IMG/VR virus record: IMGVR_UViG_3300036770_004723
Coordinates: 222,585-286,584 of that record
Length of the DNA: 64,000 nt
Strand: one strand, 5' to 3'
Source of the DNA: a virus
A program made the position numbers and the translations under genes. The number at the start of each line of letters is the position of its first letter. Positions within the stretch are counted from its first letter, which is position 1. Of the stretch, positions 1 through 8,546 are shown one piece after another. Under the pieces are notes generated by a model, which made no database searches, was not told the origin of the DNA, and saw only the letters and a list, made by a program, of their open reading frames with translations.

Positions 1-344
1 TTAACGGTACTTACGTTAATAAATACCTTAGATCTTTAGGTGTTGATCCAAGTGTTACCCTTCACAAATTCCGCCATGCCCGAGGATCTATTGTTGCTCA
101 AGCTCAATTAGATAAGGCTCCGTCATTCAAAAATGCTTCGGAAGCAGAAGTAAATAAATGGTTTATTGAAGCAATGAAGAAAGTCGGATCTGAGTTAGGT
201 CATGTTAGCGGCGATAAAGTCACTGCCACTACTGCAATCCAAAACTATATTGATCCGCAGTTAATTAAAGATTGGTTTGATAAAGTTGGTGTAAGACCAG
301 GCAGTGTTATTCAAAATGCACTTAATAAGGCAGGTAAGGATTAA
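1..344 (+). CDS. C-terminal part of a tyrosine recombinase / topoisomerase IB-like protein (5' end outside window)
   Basis: Open from the left edge (first full codon at base 3), 113 residues visible, ending in TAA at 342-344. The visible part carries the C-terminal catalytic landmarks of the tyrosine recombinase/topoisomerase IB superfamily: an HKFRHAR segment (H-x-x-R), an ELGH box about 50 residues later, and NYIDP, whose tyrosine would be the nucleophile. The YIDP setting is more like topoisomerase IB than a phage integrase. The enzyme would cut and rejoin one DNA strand through a 3'-phosphotyrosine. The upstream catalytic arginine and the N-terminal domain lie outside the window, so integrase versus topoisomerase is unresolved. 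Confidence 0.6.
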   Translation, partial: NGTYVNKYLRSLGVDPSVTLHKFRHARGSIVAQAQLDKAPSFKNASEAEVNKWFIEAMKKVGSELGHVSGDKVTATTAIQNYIDPQLIKDWFDKVGVRPGSVIQNALNKAGKD

Positions 345-364
345 TCCTTACCTGAGTATAAACT

Positions 365-631
365 ATGAAACTAACCTCTATTTCTTTTACAAAAAAATCC
401 ACTATTTCCTTAGATGCTAAAACATTAATGACGGAAATTGATCGCGCACTAGCACGAGTTGATAAGAATATAGCCGTAGAAAGAAGAAAAATGCAGATAT
501 TGAAATCAAAATCGGAAGTGAGCGATTCAGCTAATTTATCTTTGCATGAATTGCTTGGTAACAAACAAGTTCTTTTAAGTGTTAAACTGGCCATTGAGAA
601 AAATGATTTTAAAGATTTAAAATCTATATAA
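365..631 (+). CDS. Small helical protein of unknown function
   Basis: 88 residues starting at ATG 20 bases after the previous stop. The middle (residues about 20-55) is rich in K, R and E with heptad-like spacing, which suggests a short coiled coil. No family recognised. It sits between the recombinase-like gene and a probable virion protein, so it belongs to the same plus-strand transcript. Confidence 0.7.
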   Translation: MKLTSISFTKKSTISLDAKTLMTEIDRALARVDKNIAVERRKMQILKSKSEVSDSANLSLHELLGNKQVLLSVKLAIEKNDFKDLKSI

Positions 632-651
632 GGATCTTATAAGGTAAATCT

Positions 652-1143
652 ATGCACACTCTTGGAACTAATACTGTATCTTCTGCTGTTTCTATTGCAT
701 TAAGGACATCAAATAACATAACTGTGGCCACTAATAACGCAGTTCCTATAGTTTGGGGAGAGCGTGATGGTAAACCTGATTTAAAAAGATTCACACATTC
801 CTTGGGATCATTTACTGTAAGTGTTAATCGTAAAGGTAAATATAAAATAAGTGTGAAACTTAACGGCAGGCTTACAGGCAGTTCATTGAGTGTGCAGAAC
901 AGAACGGACAATGTTGTTGTTTTCTTAGCAATCAATAATCGGACATACAAACCTTCTTATCTATATGCAAGTCCTTACCAACAAAGTGGTGGATATTTTA
1001 CTGTGAACGGAGTCATTGATGAAATAAGTTTGAATGCCGGTGATTTCGTTGCACTTTATATATACCGTCTTGTAACAACAGGAACAATATCAATTGCAGC
1101 TTCTGAAGCTGTGATGTCAATAGAGCAGACTTCAGAGGAATAA
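652..1143 (+). CDS. Probable virion-associated jelly-roll (C1q/TNF-like) protein
   Basis: 163 residues. The composition is all-beta, with alternating hydrophobic and polar residues. A GKYKISVKL strand is followed by an N-rich loop region and a late ALYIYRL strand near residue 137, a pattern like the C1q/TNF-like jelly-roll domains on phage head or tail decoration proteins. No signal peptide. It lies in the plus-strand block with other probable structural genes. The fold is inferred from strand pattern only. Confidence 0.55.
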   Translation: MHTLGTNTVSSAVSIALRTSNNITVATNNAVPIVWGERDGKPDLKRFTHSLGSFTVSVNRKGKYKISVKLNGRLTGSSLSVQNRTDNVVVFLAINNRTYKPSYLYASPYQQSGGYFTVNGVIDEISLNAGDFVALYIYRLVTTGTISIAASEAVMSIEQTSEE

Positions 1144-1146
1144 GAA

Positions 1147-1839
1147 TTGATTTCAATAAAAAATAGCTTTACGCAAACTGTTAGATCTGTTCCTTTAAAT
1201 GTAGCTGTACCGAAACCTGAGGCAGACATCACAGTAGATGGCAGACCTGACTTACCTAACTACGTTGAAACAATAAATTGGAAATTTCCTAACCTTAATG
1301 TATACAGCACAGGCGATGAATATACTGATATTGTATTTCCACACAGTCAAATCATAAACAAAGCAGTGTTAGATCAGTACCGACTTCACTACGCAAAACT
1401 GCTTTATATTAAACGTAGTTTCGAGCAAGCTAATTTAATGCAGCAAGAAGCAACTGGCTACCATACAATTTCTGACACTACTACATTAATACAAAAAGAT
1501 GTTTACAGGATGAAGTATGATGATGCCATTGAATACGCAATTAGATACGAACAGGCACAAAGTGTAAATGGAGATGTAAGCGAGGTATATGTACCTGAAC
1601 TACTTGCTAACGAAAGTTCACTGGTAAATCAAGATCCTTACGAGTTAGCTATTTCAATTATTTCGAATTACAATGCCAGTGATAGTAGCCTAAGATCTTA
1701 TTTTGGTAAAATTGAGGGCATTAGACGTTTGTTGAAACGTAGAATCTTAGCTGCTGAAACTTTAGATCAGCTAAAAATCATTGAATGGGCGGATTGGCCT
1801 ATCTATGAACCTACAGCACTTGTAGATATGGAAGGTTAA
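1147..1839 (+). CDS. Unknown protein, possible structural gene
   Basis: 230 residues read from a TTG start at 1147. GAGGAATAAGAA just upstream gives a well placed ribosome binding site, and no ATG lies nearby, so TTG is the likely true start. The N-terminal 50 residues are proline-rich and extended; the middle (about 75-150) is helical with many Q, E, Y and R. No family recognised. Confidence 0.75.
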   Translation: MISIKNSFTQTVRSVPLNVAVPKPEADITVDGRPDLPNYVETINWKFPNLNVYSTGDEYTDIVFPHSQIINKAVLDQYRLHYAKLLYIKRSFEQANLMQQEATGYHTISDTTTLIQKDVYRMKYDDAIEYAIRYEQAQSVNGDVSEVYVPELLANESSLVNQDPYELAISIISNYNASDSSLRSYFGKIEGIRRLLKRRILAAETLDQLKIIEWADWPIYEPTALVDMEG

Positions 1840-1840
1840 A

Positions 1841-2188
1841 ATGAAAATCTTTGTTTCTACATCAAATAATGCACATGAACAAGCTGGTAAAAATGTCAAA
1901 GTAGCTGTTGCATTTGCTTATAACAAAACAAATAATAAAGAATTGGATATAGTAGTTAATTTACGTAATGAACTCACTATCTACGTTCAGTTTCTTACAA
2001 CAAACAAAAACATTCAGAGCAATCTTACTAATTACGTTCTTAAGAAAACAGTCGCTGATGAACTTAATGAAAAATTTGGTTCTGATTTTGATGAAGGCTT
2101 TATATCAAGTGGCGGTCCTGAAGGTGTGTCTGTTCAATACACAGCACGTACAACCTTAGGAAAGTTATTGAATAAGCAAGGACAATAG
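1841..2188 (+). CDS. Unknown protein
   Basis: 115 residues starting one base after the preceding stop, which suggests translational coupling. Mixed alpha/beta pattern with a strand-rich first 60 residues. No motif recognised. Part of the plus-strand operon. Confidence 0.75.
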   Translation: MKIFVSTSNNAHEQAGKNVKVAVAFAYNKTNNKELDIVVNLRNELTIYVQFLTTNKNIQSNLTNYVLKKTVADELNEKFGSDFDEGFISSGGPEGVSVQYTARTTLGKLLNKQGQ

Positions 2189-2191
2189 GTT

Positions 2192-2560
2192 ATGTATATT
2201 TGGATGTCTGCTATCTTAGCTTCTTTGTGTGTGCAAATACCGAATGTATTAGCTATATCAAAATACGGTAACGGTATAATATTAAAAGAGGCAATTACAT
2301 TATCTTTATTGTGCCTACCCTTTACTTTCGTAGCCTGTATATGCTACATGTATTTTTATTCGAATATCGCATTGAAGATCAGCTACCCTTCAGCTATTTT
2401 AATTCTGTACGCACTGAATTTATTGATAGCTACTTTAGTGCAAGGCTTTATACTAAAAACAAAATCTATGTATTTGGTGGATTACATATCAGTCAGTTTG
2501 ATTTTAGTGGGATTAGTTTTAACAGTATTAAGAGAGCAGATTAAAGGATACTTTTCATGA
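2192..2560 (+). CDS. Small integral membrane protein, four helices
   Basis: 122 residues with four hydrophobic segments at about 3-22, 32-54, 62-84 and 92-112, joined by very short loops, as in half-size transporters of the small multidrug/EamA type. That likeness is topological only. The last four bases overlap the next start (ATGA), so the two genes are coupled. Confidence 0.75.
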   Translation: MYIWMSAILASLCVQIPNVLAISKYGNGIILKEAITLSLLCLPFTFVACICYMYFYSNIALKISYPSAILILYALNLLIATLVQGFILKTKSMYLVDYISVSLILVGLVLTVLREQIKGYFS

Positions 2561-4341
2561 AACGTATTAGAGTAAATTTGGAGAGTATAAGTGCTTTAAA
2601 GCCTTCTCAGTATAGACAATTTGTACGTGGTTGGAAGCCAAGTCAAGATTTTTTAACCATATTTAGAAGAGAATCCAAAGGCAAGTCTCCATTTCGTGTA
2701 CTAATAAGCCCAGAGCAAAACGCCATTAACTTAAAATCTATTATACCTAAAGAACTAATGGAATACTTGTTAAAAAATAACTATAATATGGACCTTATAG
2801 GTTACGTGACGGGCTATGTAAATGATAAATATGGACGAAAACAAAAGTTAGGTAAAGTAATAGCGGATCATCCGAATCTTTTAAATCCCTTTAACTCCGA
2901 CGAAAGCCGCAAAAAAGATTTGATGGAATTAAATAAAGAAAGTTTTGTCGTTGCCATAAGTCACCACCCCTATGACATAGCAGGTATGAGTACAGATCGC
3001 GGATGGACAAGTTGCACTAATCTATTAGGTGAGTATGAAAAATCTGCACCTATGAAAGTACAACCTGAAATAGATAACAAAAGTATAATAGCCTATTTAG
3101 TACGTAGATCAGATATTAATATAAATAAGCCTGTGGCCAGAGCTATAGCTAAAAAATTTGTAAGTGATGCAGGTTCCGAGAAATATGTAATTGACGCTGT
3201 TTATCCTGATAGAAACCCTTCTCTTATAAATACTTTCCAAAAATGGCTAGATAAAAACATAAATTCAGGTCTGAAAAAAGTCCCGAATGATTTTTCAATG
3301 TACACTTTGCCTTTCGGTATGTATTCTGACGGATTTTCTGACACCGAAATTGTTAACGGGTTTTCTGAAACAGCTGACGAAGAACAACTATTAAATTTGT
3401 TTCAGGGCATAGAATACTTACCTTCATACTCTAATATGTCAGCTTTTGTATCCGCCCATTACAATAATAAAAAAGCTTTGTCCAAGATAAAGAATGATGA
3501 TATGTATAGGTCTCAATTAATAACGTATTGTCTGAGATTTTTAGACTTATTTGACACAAACAAGCTTAACAAATTCATAGTAAATTTGTTAACAGATATG
3601 TACGATAATCGCTATCCATTTGAGGCCGCTGTATTAATAGCTAAATATTTACCTAGACGCAAAATTACAATACTGTCTCTAGATGAATCAAATAAATTAC
3701 TTGATAATATGTTTAAAAGTCGAGAAGCCAAAGATTCTATTAACTACGCAAAGCTGCATGGTGGATCTGCCATTAACCTATTTAAAATAGGACTTTTGGC
3801 CTTTTTATCTTATGAAACGAAGCCTTTGAATTGTTTTTCACGGTTATATGCAAACTGCCTTAACCCAGAAGATATTTTGACGCCAATGTTAGATAAAAGT
3901 TTTGAAATAACAAAAGAGTACGGAAGATTTTTAGCTGCGGCTATAATGGCACAATCTCCTTACGTAGATAAGAAAAAACTATATATTAAACTGTTTCAAG
4001 ATCCTAAAATAAACTTTAACTGGGCCGATGAATATTCAGTTGTTTTGTTACATAGATCACAGCCTAAAGAAAGCAAGCTAGGTGTAGAACTTACTATCAT
4101 GACAAATTTATTGAATGACGTGAATGTTAATGTATTAAATGTATACACGGATGTTTTGATAAAATGTATAAAAGAACTTGAGTCGCTTCTTTCGGATAAA
4201 ACTACAAACGTATTTAAGTACAATCAAAGGTATCTTCAAAATAATCTTAATAGGTTAGAGGTGCTTGGTGATATTGAAGGTTTGGCCTTTCTTAATCTTG
4301 TTATCAATCAATGCCCTAAGGTTGACTATTGGCTAAACTGA
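2557..4341 (+). CDS. Large unknown phage protein with ST..GWTSC motif
   Basis: 594 residues, the largest product in the window. Residues about 130-160 contain SHHPYDIAGMST followed by DRGWTSCTNL. Proteins with this conserved histidine, ST and WTSC cluster recur in large phages, to my recollection without a known function. The remaining 400 residues are helix-rich with repeated leucine/lysine-rich stretches, which may be a helical-repeat scaffold. The invariant-looking cysteine and histidine hint at an active site, but no reaction can be assigned. Confidence 0.85.
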   Translation: MKRIRVNLESISALKPSQYRQFVRGWKPSQDFLTIFRRESKGKSPFRVLISPEQNAINLKSIIPKELMEYLLKNNYNMDLIGYVTGYVNDKYGRKQKLGKVIADHPNLLNPFNSDESRKKDLMELNKESFVVAISHHPYDIAGMSTDRGWTSCTNLLGEYEKSAPMKVQPEIDNKSIIAYLVRRSDININKPVARAIAKKFVSDAGSEKYVIDAVYPDRNPSLINTFQKWLDKNINSGLKKVPNDFSMYTLPFGMYSDGFSDTEIVNGFSETADEEQLLNLFQGIEYLPSYSNMSAFVSAHYNNKKALSKIKNDDMYRSQLITYCLRFLDLFDTNKLNKFIVNLLTDMYDNRYPFEAAVLIAKYLPRRKITILSLDESNKLLDNMFKSREAKDSINYAKLHGGSAINLFKIGLLAFLSYETKPLNCFSRLYANCLNPEDILTPMLDKSFEITKEYGRFLAAAIMAQSPYVDKKKLYIKLFQDPKINFNWADEYSVVLLHRSQPKESKLGVELTIMTNLLNDVNVNVLNVYTDVLIKCIKELESLLSDKTTNVFKYNQRYLQNNLNRLEVLGDIEGLAFLNLVINQCPKVDYWLN

Positions 4342-4357
4342 ATTTATAGGCTAAAAT

Positions 4358-4873
4358 ATGCGAATATTTATATCACTTAGCTCAAGTATTTACTTTCGAG
4401 GTTTGACAGAAAAATTCTCTAAAGCATATCAAGACAAATCTCATATTATTTGGGTAACACCTGACAAAAGCTACGCACAGAACTACACAGAGGCCGAAGG
4501 AAGTTTGTTGACATACGATCTTAAACTAGGCACTGCGTTTAACTTTGGATTTAGATCGTTAGATACTAGCGTTAAAATACAAGAAGTTTTGTCCCGCGTA
4601 CAGCGTGGTATATTGTCTGCTTTCAGAGAAAAGATTATTGATCGTGATTTAGCAATGAAGCTAAATGATGAAGTAATAGATCTAATTGAGAAACATGAGA
4701 AAAGTAATAAATATATGAAGGTATGGGAATGGTACTCTAAGGAGAAGAACATTTCTAGCATTTTGTTACGTGCTAAATTTACTCACATAGATGCAATGGA
4801 AGGTATTGATAACAATATAAAAACTATTGGCATTCTTGATAGAAACATTATTAAGAAAATACAGATGATATAA
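4358..4873 (+). CDS. Possible ADP-ribosyltransferase-like (ART-fold) protein
   Basis: 171 residues, last gene of the plus block. Residues about 25-65 read as a beta strand (HIIWVTPD), an S-YA--Y helix (KSYAQNYTE) and a returning strand (LLTYDL). This arrangement resembles ART/PARP-like folds, where a strand and an A-x-x-Y helix frame the NAD pocket. A late IDAMEGI segment could hold the acidic residue. No R-S-E or H-Y-E triad can be assigned with certainty. If it is an ART, it would modify host proteins with NAD. The stop codon lies inside the terminator stem. Confidence 0.5.
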   Translation: MRIFISLSSSIYFRGLTEKFSKAYQDKSHIIWVTPDKSYAQNYTEAEGSLLTYDLKLGTAFNFGFRSLDTSVKIQEVLSRVQRGILSAFREKIIDRDLAMKLNDEVIDLIEKHEKSNKYMKVWEWYSKEKNISSILLRAKFTHIDAMEGIDNNIKTIGILDRNIIKKIQMI

Positions 4874-4910
4874 TAGAAAAAGCCGCTTAAATTGCGGCTT
4901 TTTCTATTAT
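4870..4910. terminator. Bidirectional rho-independent terminator between convergent blocks
   Basis: Perfect 17-base inverted repeat (arms 4870-4886 and 4894-4910, core GCCGC/GCGGC) around a 7-base loop, with A-tracts on one side and T-tracts on the other. It therefore gives a U-tailed hairpin in either direction. It ends the plus-strand block and also the minus-strand transcript that stops after 4951. The left arm overlaps the TAA of the upstream gene. Confidence 0.95.
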
Positions 4911-4950
4911 ACAACTGAGTAAACTATACTGTAACTTCTTTTAATGAACC

Positions 4951-5286
4951 TTACACTTTCTTACCTATCCACATTGAAGTAAAGCCTGGTAAATCTATTG
5001 AAAACTGTTTAGGTAAAAATTCCTTATTCAAAGAATTTTTAAAGTCTTCTCTTTTTTGTTCTGTATCTGCTTTCACAAAATCACCATAAAACAGAATAAG
5101 TGAAAGATCTTCAATTGACTGCCTATCTGTCACATAGTTCATATATGAATCATCTAGCATACGTTTTAAAACTAACTCAGGGTGATCTGATGAAAAAACA
5201 GTACGGTGGATATCCTTATAAGTTTCCATTAACTTCGGTAGGCGTAAGTGAGGTAGATTCGGCATTCCTACAAAATACATTTTCAT
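4951..5286 (-). CDS. Unknown protein
   Basis: 111 residues, last gene of the minus-strand block, start overlapping the preceding stop by four bases (ATGA). Acidic and helical after a strand-like first 10 residues. No family recognised. The convergent terminator lies about 40 bases downstream. Confidence 0.8.
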   Translation of the reverse strand: MKMYFVGMPNLPHLRLPKLMETYKDIHRTVFSSDHPELVLKRMLDDSYMNYVTDRQSIEDLSLILFYGDFVKADTEQKREDFKNSLNKEFLPKQFSIDLPGFTSMWIGKKV

Positions 5287-5534
5287 TTTCTATCCTTCCA
5301 TTTTGCGAAGTCGTCAATTTGTTTGAATATTTGGTCAGCACTAAAGTCAAATTCTTTGGAAGGTATTATGATAGTTCCCATTGATGTAGCTAAAGGATCT
5401 GCTTCATAGAAAGGTATGAAAAGTCGTGCCTCTTTCTCATACATAACTATCATAAAAACATTAGAACTTAATCTACCTTTAAACCTGCTTTCTATCAGGC
5501 TTTTAAGTTTGTTTAACTCTAATAATATACTCAT
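5283..5534 (-). CDS. Small unknown protein
   Basis: 83 residues, coupled at both ends by ATGA overlaps to its neighbours. Basic N-terminal helix then alternating strands (VFMIVMY, ARLFIPFY). No motif recognised. Confidence 0.8.
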   Translation of the reverse strand: MSILLELNKLKSLIESRFKGRLSSNVFMIVMYEKEARLFIPFYEADPLATSMGTIIIPSKEFDFSADQIFKQIDDFAKWKDRK

Positions 5535-6676
5535 GATTCGCCCTTGTTAATCAAGTCTACTCGATCCATTAGATCTTGGGCTATTTCTTCAGCATCGTTA
5601 TCATTTAACATTGAGTCCAGTGTCGAACAGAAATCATGAATTTCGTACACAAGGTCATCAAATTTATTATTTGTTTCGTCAAAATTAAAACATGAAATGT
5701 GTGCTTCAAATCCGGCAGCTTGTGGGTGGCCACCTCCGCCCATGTCAATTGCAATTGTATTAATTACAACATCATTCTTAGATCGTAAGCTTACTTTACA
5801 CATGCCTTCACTTAGTATGGTAATGGCTGCACCTATATGATTAGTTTCCGTGAATAGAATATTACAGGCTTCGGATCTAAATGATTGAGGTAAATTTACA
5901 CAAGGAATTGTGTAGGTATTTCCCGATGTTTTACCTTTGAATGTAAGTAAAAATTTATTTTCAAGTGCTTCATTTAAAAAGCTTTGACGTATTTCTCTGG
6001 AAATAGTGCCCCTATCGAATAATTTAACAAATTTCTGATCTAAACTATTCATGTTTACTGTGGCAGCAGCTTCTTCTATTGTGAAAATAGTTTCATAGAA
6101 GCCCAACATGATTTCATCTGTACCCAACATCTTTCTATGCCACAAATCTCTGTCTTGTGCGTGACGAATCATTCTAGGTAGGTGATCTAAATAATATTTT
6201 ATATTAAAATATCTTGTTGCTTTTTCTGAATTAGTGTAGGCATTGAAAAAAGCAAAAGCTAATGCACAGCCACTGTATTCGGTATCAAGAATTCCCCAAA
6301 TCTTTTTCTCTTGTATAAGATGATTTAATTCCAGAACTCTAGGTTCATGGTGATCAATCAAACAGATTTTAACACCTGTCTCTAGAAGTGACTCAATTGT
6401 TTGTAGGTCAAAAGAAAAATCAACAAGGATAAGTAAATCACCTTTACCTAATTTCTTAGGTATCATTCCATATTTGTACGCAACATACTCAATTGGAATA
6501 GTTGATATTAGTGTAGTATGCTTCTCAGCAATTAAATCACTTTTTCCTGAATGCCATAGGTAAACACATGCAGCTGAAAGTAAACCATCAGTACAATCGG
6601 CATGATAATAAACACTAATATCAGTAACATCGTTCAACATACCTGATTTAATATTAATATTGTTGTTGGTATTCAT
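5531..6676 (-). CDS. DHH/DHHA1-family phosphoesterase
   Basis: 381 residues. Residues 25-30 HADCTDG give the first metal motif, DFS at 86 the second, DHH at 108-110 the signature, and GGGGHPQAAGF at 313-323 is the DHHA1 nucleic-acid or nucleotide-binding motif. Two-domain DHH proteins are manganese-dependent phosphodiesterases acting on nanoRNA, cyclic dinucleotides, pAp or single-stranded DNA (RecJ). All key residues seem present, so it should be active. The substrate cannot be told from sequence. In a phage, plausible roles are turning host RNA fragments into nucleotides or removing signalling cyclic dinucleotides. It heads a coupled three-gene run. Confidence 0.9.
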   Translation of the reverse strand: MNTNNNINIKSGMLNDVTDISVYYHADCTDGLLSAACVYLWHSGKSDLIAEKHTTLISTIPIEYVAYKYGMIPKKLGKGDLLILVDFSFDLQTIESLLETGVKICLIDHHEPRVLELNHLIQEKKIWGILDTEYSGCALAFAFFNAYTNSEKATRYFNIKYYLDHLPRMIRHAQDRDLWHRKMLGTDEIMLGFYETIFTIEEAAATVNMNSLDQKFVKLFDRGTISREIRQSFLNEALENKFLLTFKGKTSGNTYTIPCVNLPQSFRSEACNILFTETNHIGAAITILSEGMCKVSLRSKNDVVINTIAIDMGGGGHPQAAGFEAHISCFNFDETNNKFDDLVYEIHDFCSTLDSMLNDNDAEEIAQDLMDRVDLINKGES

Positions 6677-6677
6677 T

Positions 6678-7181
6678 CTATTTTCCTTTTCTCCGATTAT
6701 CCCTCAAACGATATAAATCATTTTCCAGACTTTTCTTTCTAGTTCTTAGGATCTTAATTTCAGATCTTAGTTCTTTCAAAGTTTTTTCATTAGCACTATT
6801 AAACAAATTGACTGTATCCTTCAACTTATTTAATTGTGCTAATGTACAAGCTCGATGATAAGAATCTGCATTATCATGAGCAAAAAGATCTAATGTGCAT
6901 AGTGCTGATCCTGATTCTTCTTTAATCAAAGAACAGTCTATAATAGACTTTAGTTGTTTATAAGATCCTCCTCTCCTTGCCTCAACTGAAAGCACATTAA
7001 GGTCCCCAAAATTGGAAAAGAATCTGTGGTATATATCATAAGCCGCCTTTATATTTTCGGTATCTAATTTGGCTTCATTAGAGACAACAGAATAACCTAA
7101 AAGGTTTAGAAATTTAGATATTAAACTTACAATAACTGCTTTCATTTTTATCCTCAAAGCATTTTTATTTAGGGTTTTCAT
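6678..7181 (-). CDS. Unknown protein with C-terminal coiled coil
   Basis: 167 residues. The N-terminus is basic with a hydrophobic helix (about 13-30) that could touch the membrane; residues about 125-165 are a K/E/R/L-rich coiled coil. The start could also be the second ATG at codon 12. No family recognised. It overlaps the possible small gene upstream. Confidence 0.75.
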   Translation of the reverse strand: MKTLNKNALRIKMKAVIVSLISKFLNLLGYSVVSNEAKLDTENIKAAYDIYHRFFSNFGDLNVLSVEARRGGSYKQLKSIIDCSLIKEESGSALCTLDLFAHDNADSYHRACTLAQLNKLKDTVNLFNSANEKTLKELRSEIKILRTRKKSLENDLYRLRDNRRKGK

Positions 7182-7317
7182 TTGTTGCTTGCCTAATGCG
7201 ATCTTGCATCTGCATTTGTATCTGAAAATCGAAACATGTCTTCAGTTCTTTGATCAGGCTATCTATAAGTTTCTGCCTGTAGTCTTTAAACTTATAAATG
7301 GTATGTGAATTCACCAT
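7165..7317 (-). CDS. Possible 50-residue gene overlapping both neighbours
   Basis: An ATG frame fills the 110-base gap between the genes at 7181 and 7292 and overlaps both. The product is basic and glutamine-rich (repeated QMQ) and looks helical. The ribosome binding site is weak, so the gene is uncertain, but without it this would be one of few unexplained gaps in a tightly packed region. Confidence 0.4.
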   Translation of the reverse strand: MVNSHTIYKFKDYRQKLIDSLIKELKTCFDFQIQMQMQDRIRQATNENPK

Positions 7318-7903
7318 TTAGAAAAGAATCAAAATCTTTCTGCACTTTTAACGCATTTAAACCATTTGCGAATGATGTATTTATTACTCCCAATATTTGG
7401 AAGATTTTTTCAAAGTCACAGTTACCTATTCCATACCGTCCATGCACATGGACAAAATTTAACTGAACATCATAGTAAGGCTTGTTCTTAAAGAATTTAT
7501 GATCTAAGTGATGTTGGCTATTATAGTAATCTCCGTCGTCAACTACACACCAATAAACTGGATTATGTTCGACAACATAATCTAGTATGGCTTTACATCG
7601 CCCTTTCCATCCTCCGGTATCGGTCACTACATCTTCGATCTTTAATCCTGTTTCCTTGAATATGCGATCAAATAGAACTGAGTTCTTTTCATGTCTGTGT
7701 GAACTGAACCAACTGCTACAGCCAACAACTTTAATAGGTGCGCCTTTATTATGTGCATTGCGTAGTGATCTAGCCAAGTATTTAACTACATCGACATCGA
7801 CAACATCACCAGGAATAATTCCAACATTAACATTAGTGGCCATTCCATATTGCTTATTAAATACACCATCTATGTCAATAAACAATAATCTTAAGTTTTT
7901 CAT
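7292..7903 (-). CDS. HAD-superfamily phosphatase-like protein
   Basis: 203 residues. The HAD nucleophile motif is DIDGV at residues 10-14. Motif II appears as VVGCSSW near 61 and a late acidic motif as VVDDGDYY near 125. The layout (IDIDGV, SSW, R, then DD) matches the HAD group found in phage RNA-repair and polynucleotide kinase-phosphatase-like proteins. It would remove a phosphate from a nucleic-acid end or small molecule. Coupled to the gene upstream by a four-base overlap. Confidence 0.8.
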   Translation of the reverse strand: MKNLRLLFIDIDGVFNKQYGMATNVNVGIIPGDVVDVDVVKYLARSLRNAHNKGAPIKVVGCSSWFSSHRHEKNSVLFDRIFKETGLKIEDVVTDTGGWKGRCKAILDYVVEHNPVYWCVVDDGDYYNSQHHLDHKFFKNKPYYDVQLNFVHVHGRYGIGNCDFEKIFQILGVINTSFANGLNALKVQKDFDSFLNGEFTYHL

Positions 7904-8157
7904 TCAACTATCTCGGCTTTAATTGAAATATTATCTCCGAGTATAACGGTTTTGCCGTTATGGTGATGCGCTTCAACAGCCCTAGCACCATCAATATCAA
8001 AAACAATTTGAAGCCTATGTTTTCCAGTCATAAACTTTTCTATTTGTTCAGGCTTTAATATGGTACTCATTTCAATTTTTGTACGTACTCGGTTAATTAT
8101 TAAATGTCTAAATTCTTCTTCTACTTCTGTAATATAGTGAAAAGATTGCAATTCCAT
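7900..8157 (-). CDS. Small unknown protein
   Basis: 85 residues. Helical N-terminal half and a strand-rich C-terminal half with AVEAHHHNGKTV; the three adjacent histidines could bind a metal, but this is speculative. ATG overlap with the HAD gene downstream. Confidence 0.75.
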   Translation of the reverse strand: MELQSFHYITEVEEEFRHLIINRVRTKIEMSTILKPEQIEKFMTGKHRLQIVFDIDGARAVEAHHHNGKTVILGDNISIKAEIVE

Positions 8158-8166
8158 AATAATCTC

Positions 8167-8502
8167 CTAAGTCATTTGAGCAAGACCTGATATATTAGGT
8201 TGTACTTCTTTTTTCTGCTCTGCAATAACGTGCTGATTTCGTGCTTGAGTTTCTGTATATATTAAAGGTCTTTCTTGATTTTCATTGTAACGTGTAGCCA
8301 GTTCACGTAAGTCAAGACCGTAGTAATCTGCTACCAGCAAAGCATCCAGCTTTTCATTACCTACCAGTGCAATAAACTTATCACCGCCCGACCAAGCTAT
8401 ACGCACGGCAACTTTTTCAATTTGCGTCATACGAAAAAGCTGGTCTGTACGACGTTCAACTACTGTTGAGAAAACAATTTTTGGATCTAAGAAACTAAAC
8501 AT
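8167..8502 (-). CDS. Unknown protein
   Basis: 111 residues from the ATG at 8502; a GTG four codons earlier is a weaker start because the AGTGAGA sequence best serves the ATG. Sequence is mixed alpha/beta with an AWSGGDKFIALVG segment. No family recognised. Confidence 0.75.
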   Translation of the reverse strand: MFSFLDPKIVFSTVVERRTDQLFRMTQIEKVAVRIAWSGGDKFIALVGNEKLDALLVADYYGLDLRELATRYNENQERPLIYTETQARNQHVIAEQKKEVQPNISGLAQMT

Positions 8503-8546
8503 TTTGATTCTCACTTATATTAGGTTATAGCATTCAAGTATAAACG

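Noticed and set aside
7587-7922. Plus-strand open frame of 111 codons
   Set aside because: Lies entirely opposite the HAD gene, has no ribosome binding site and a composition typical of antisense frames.
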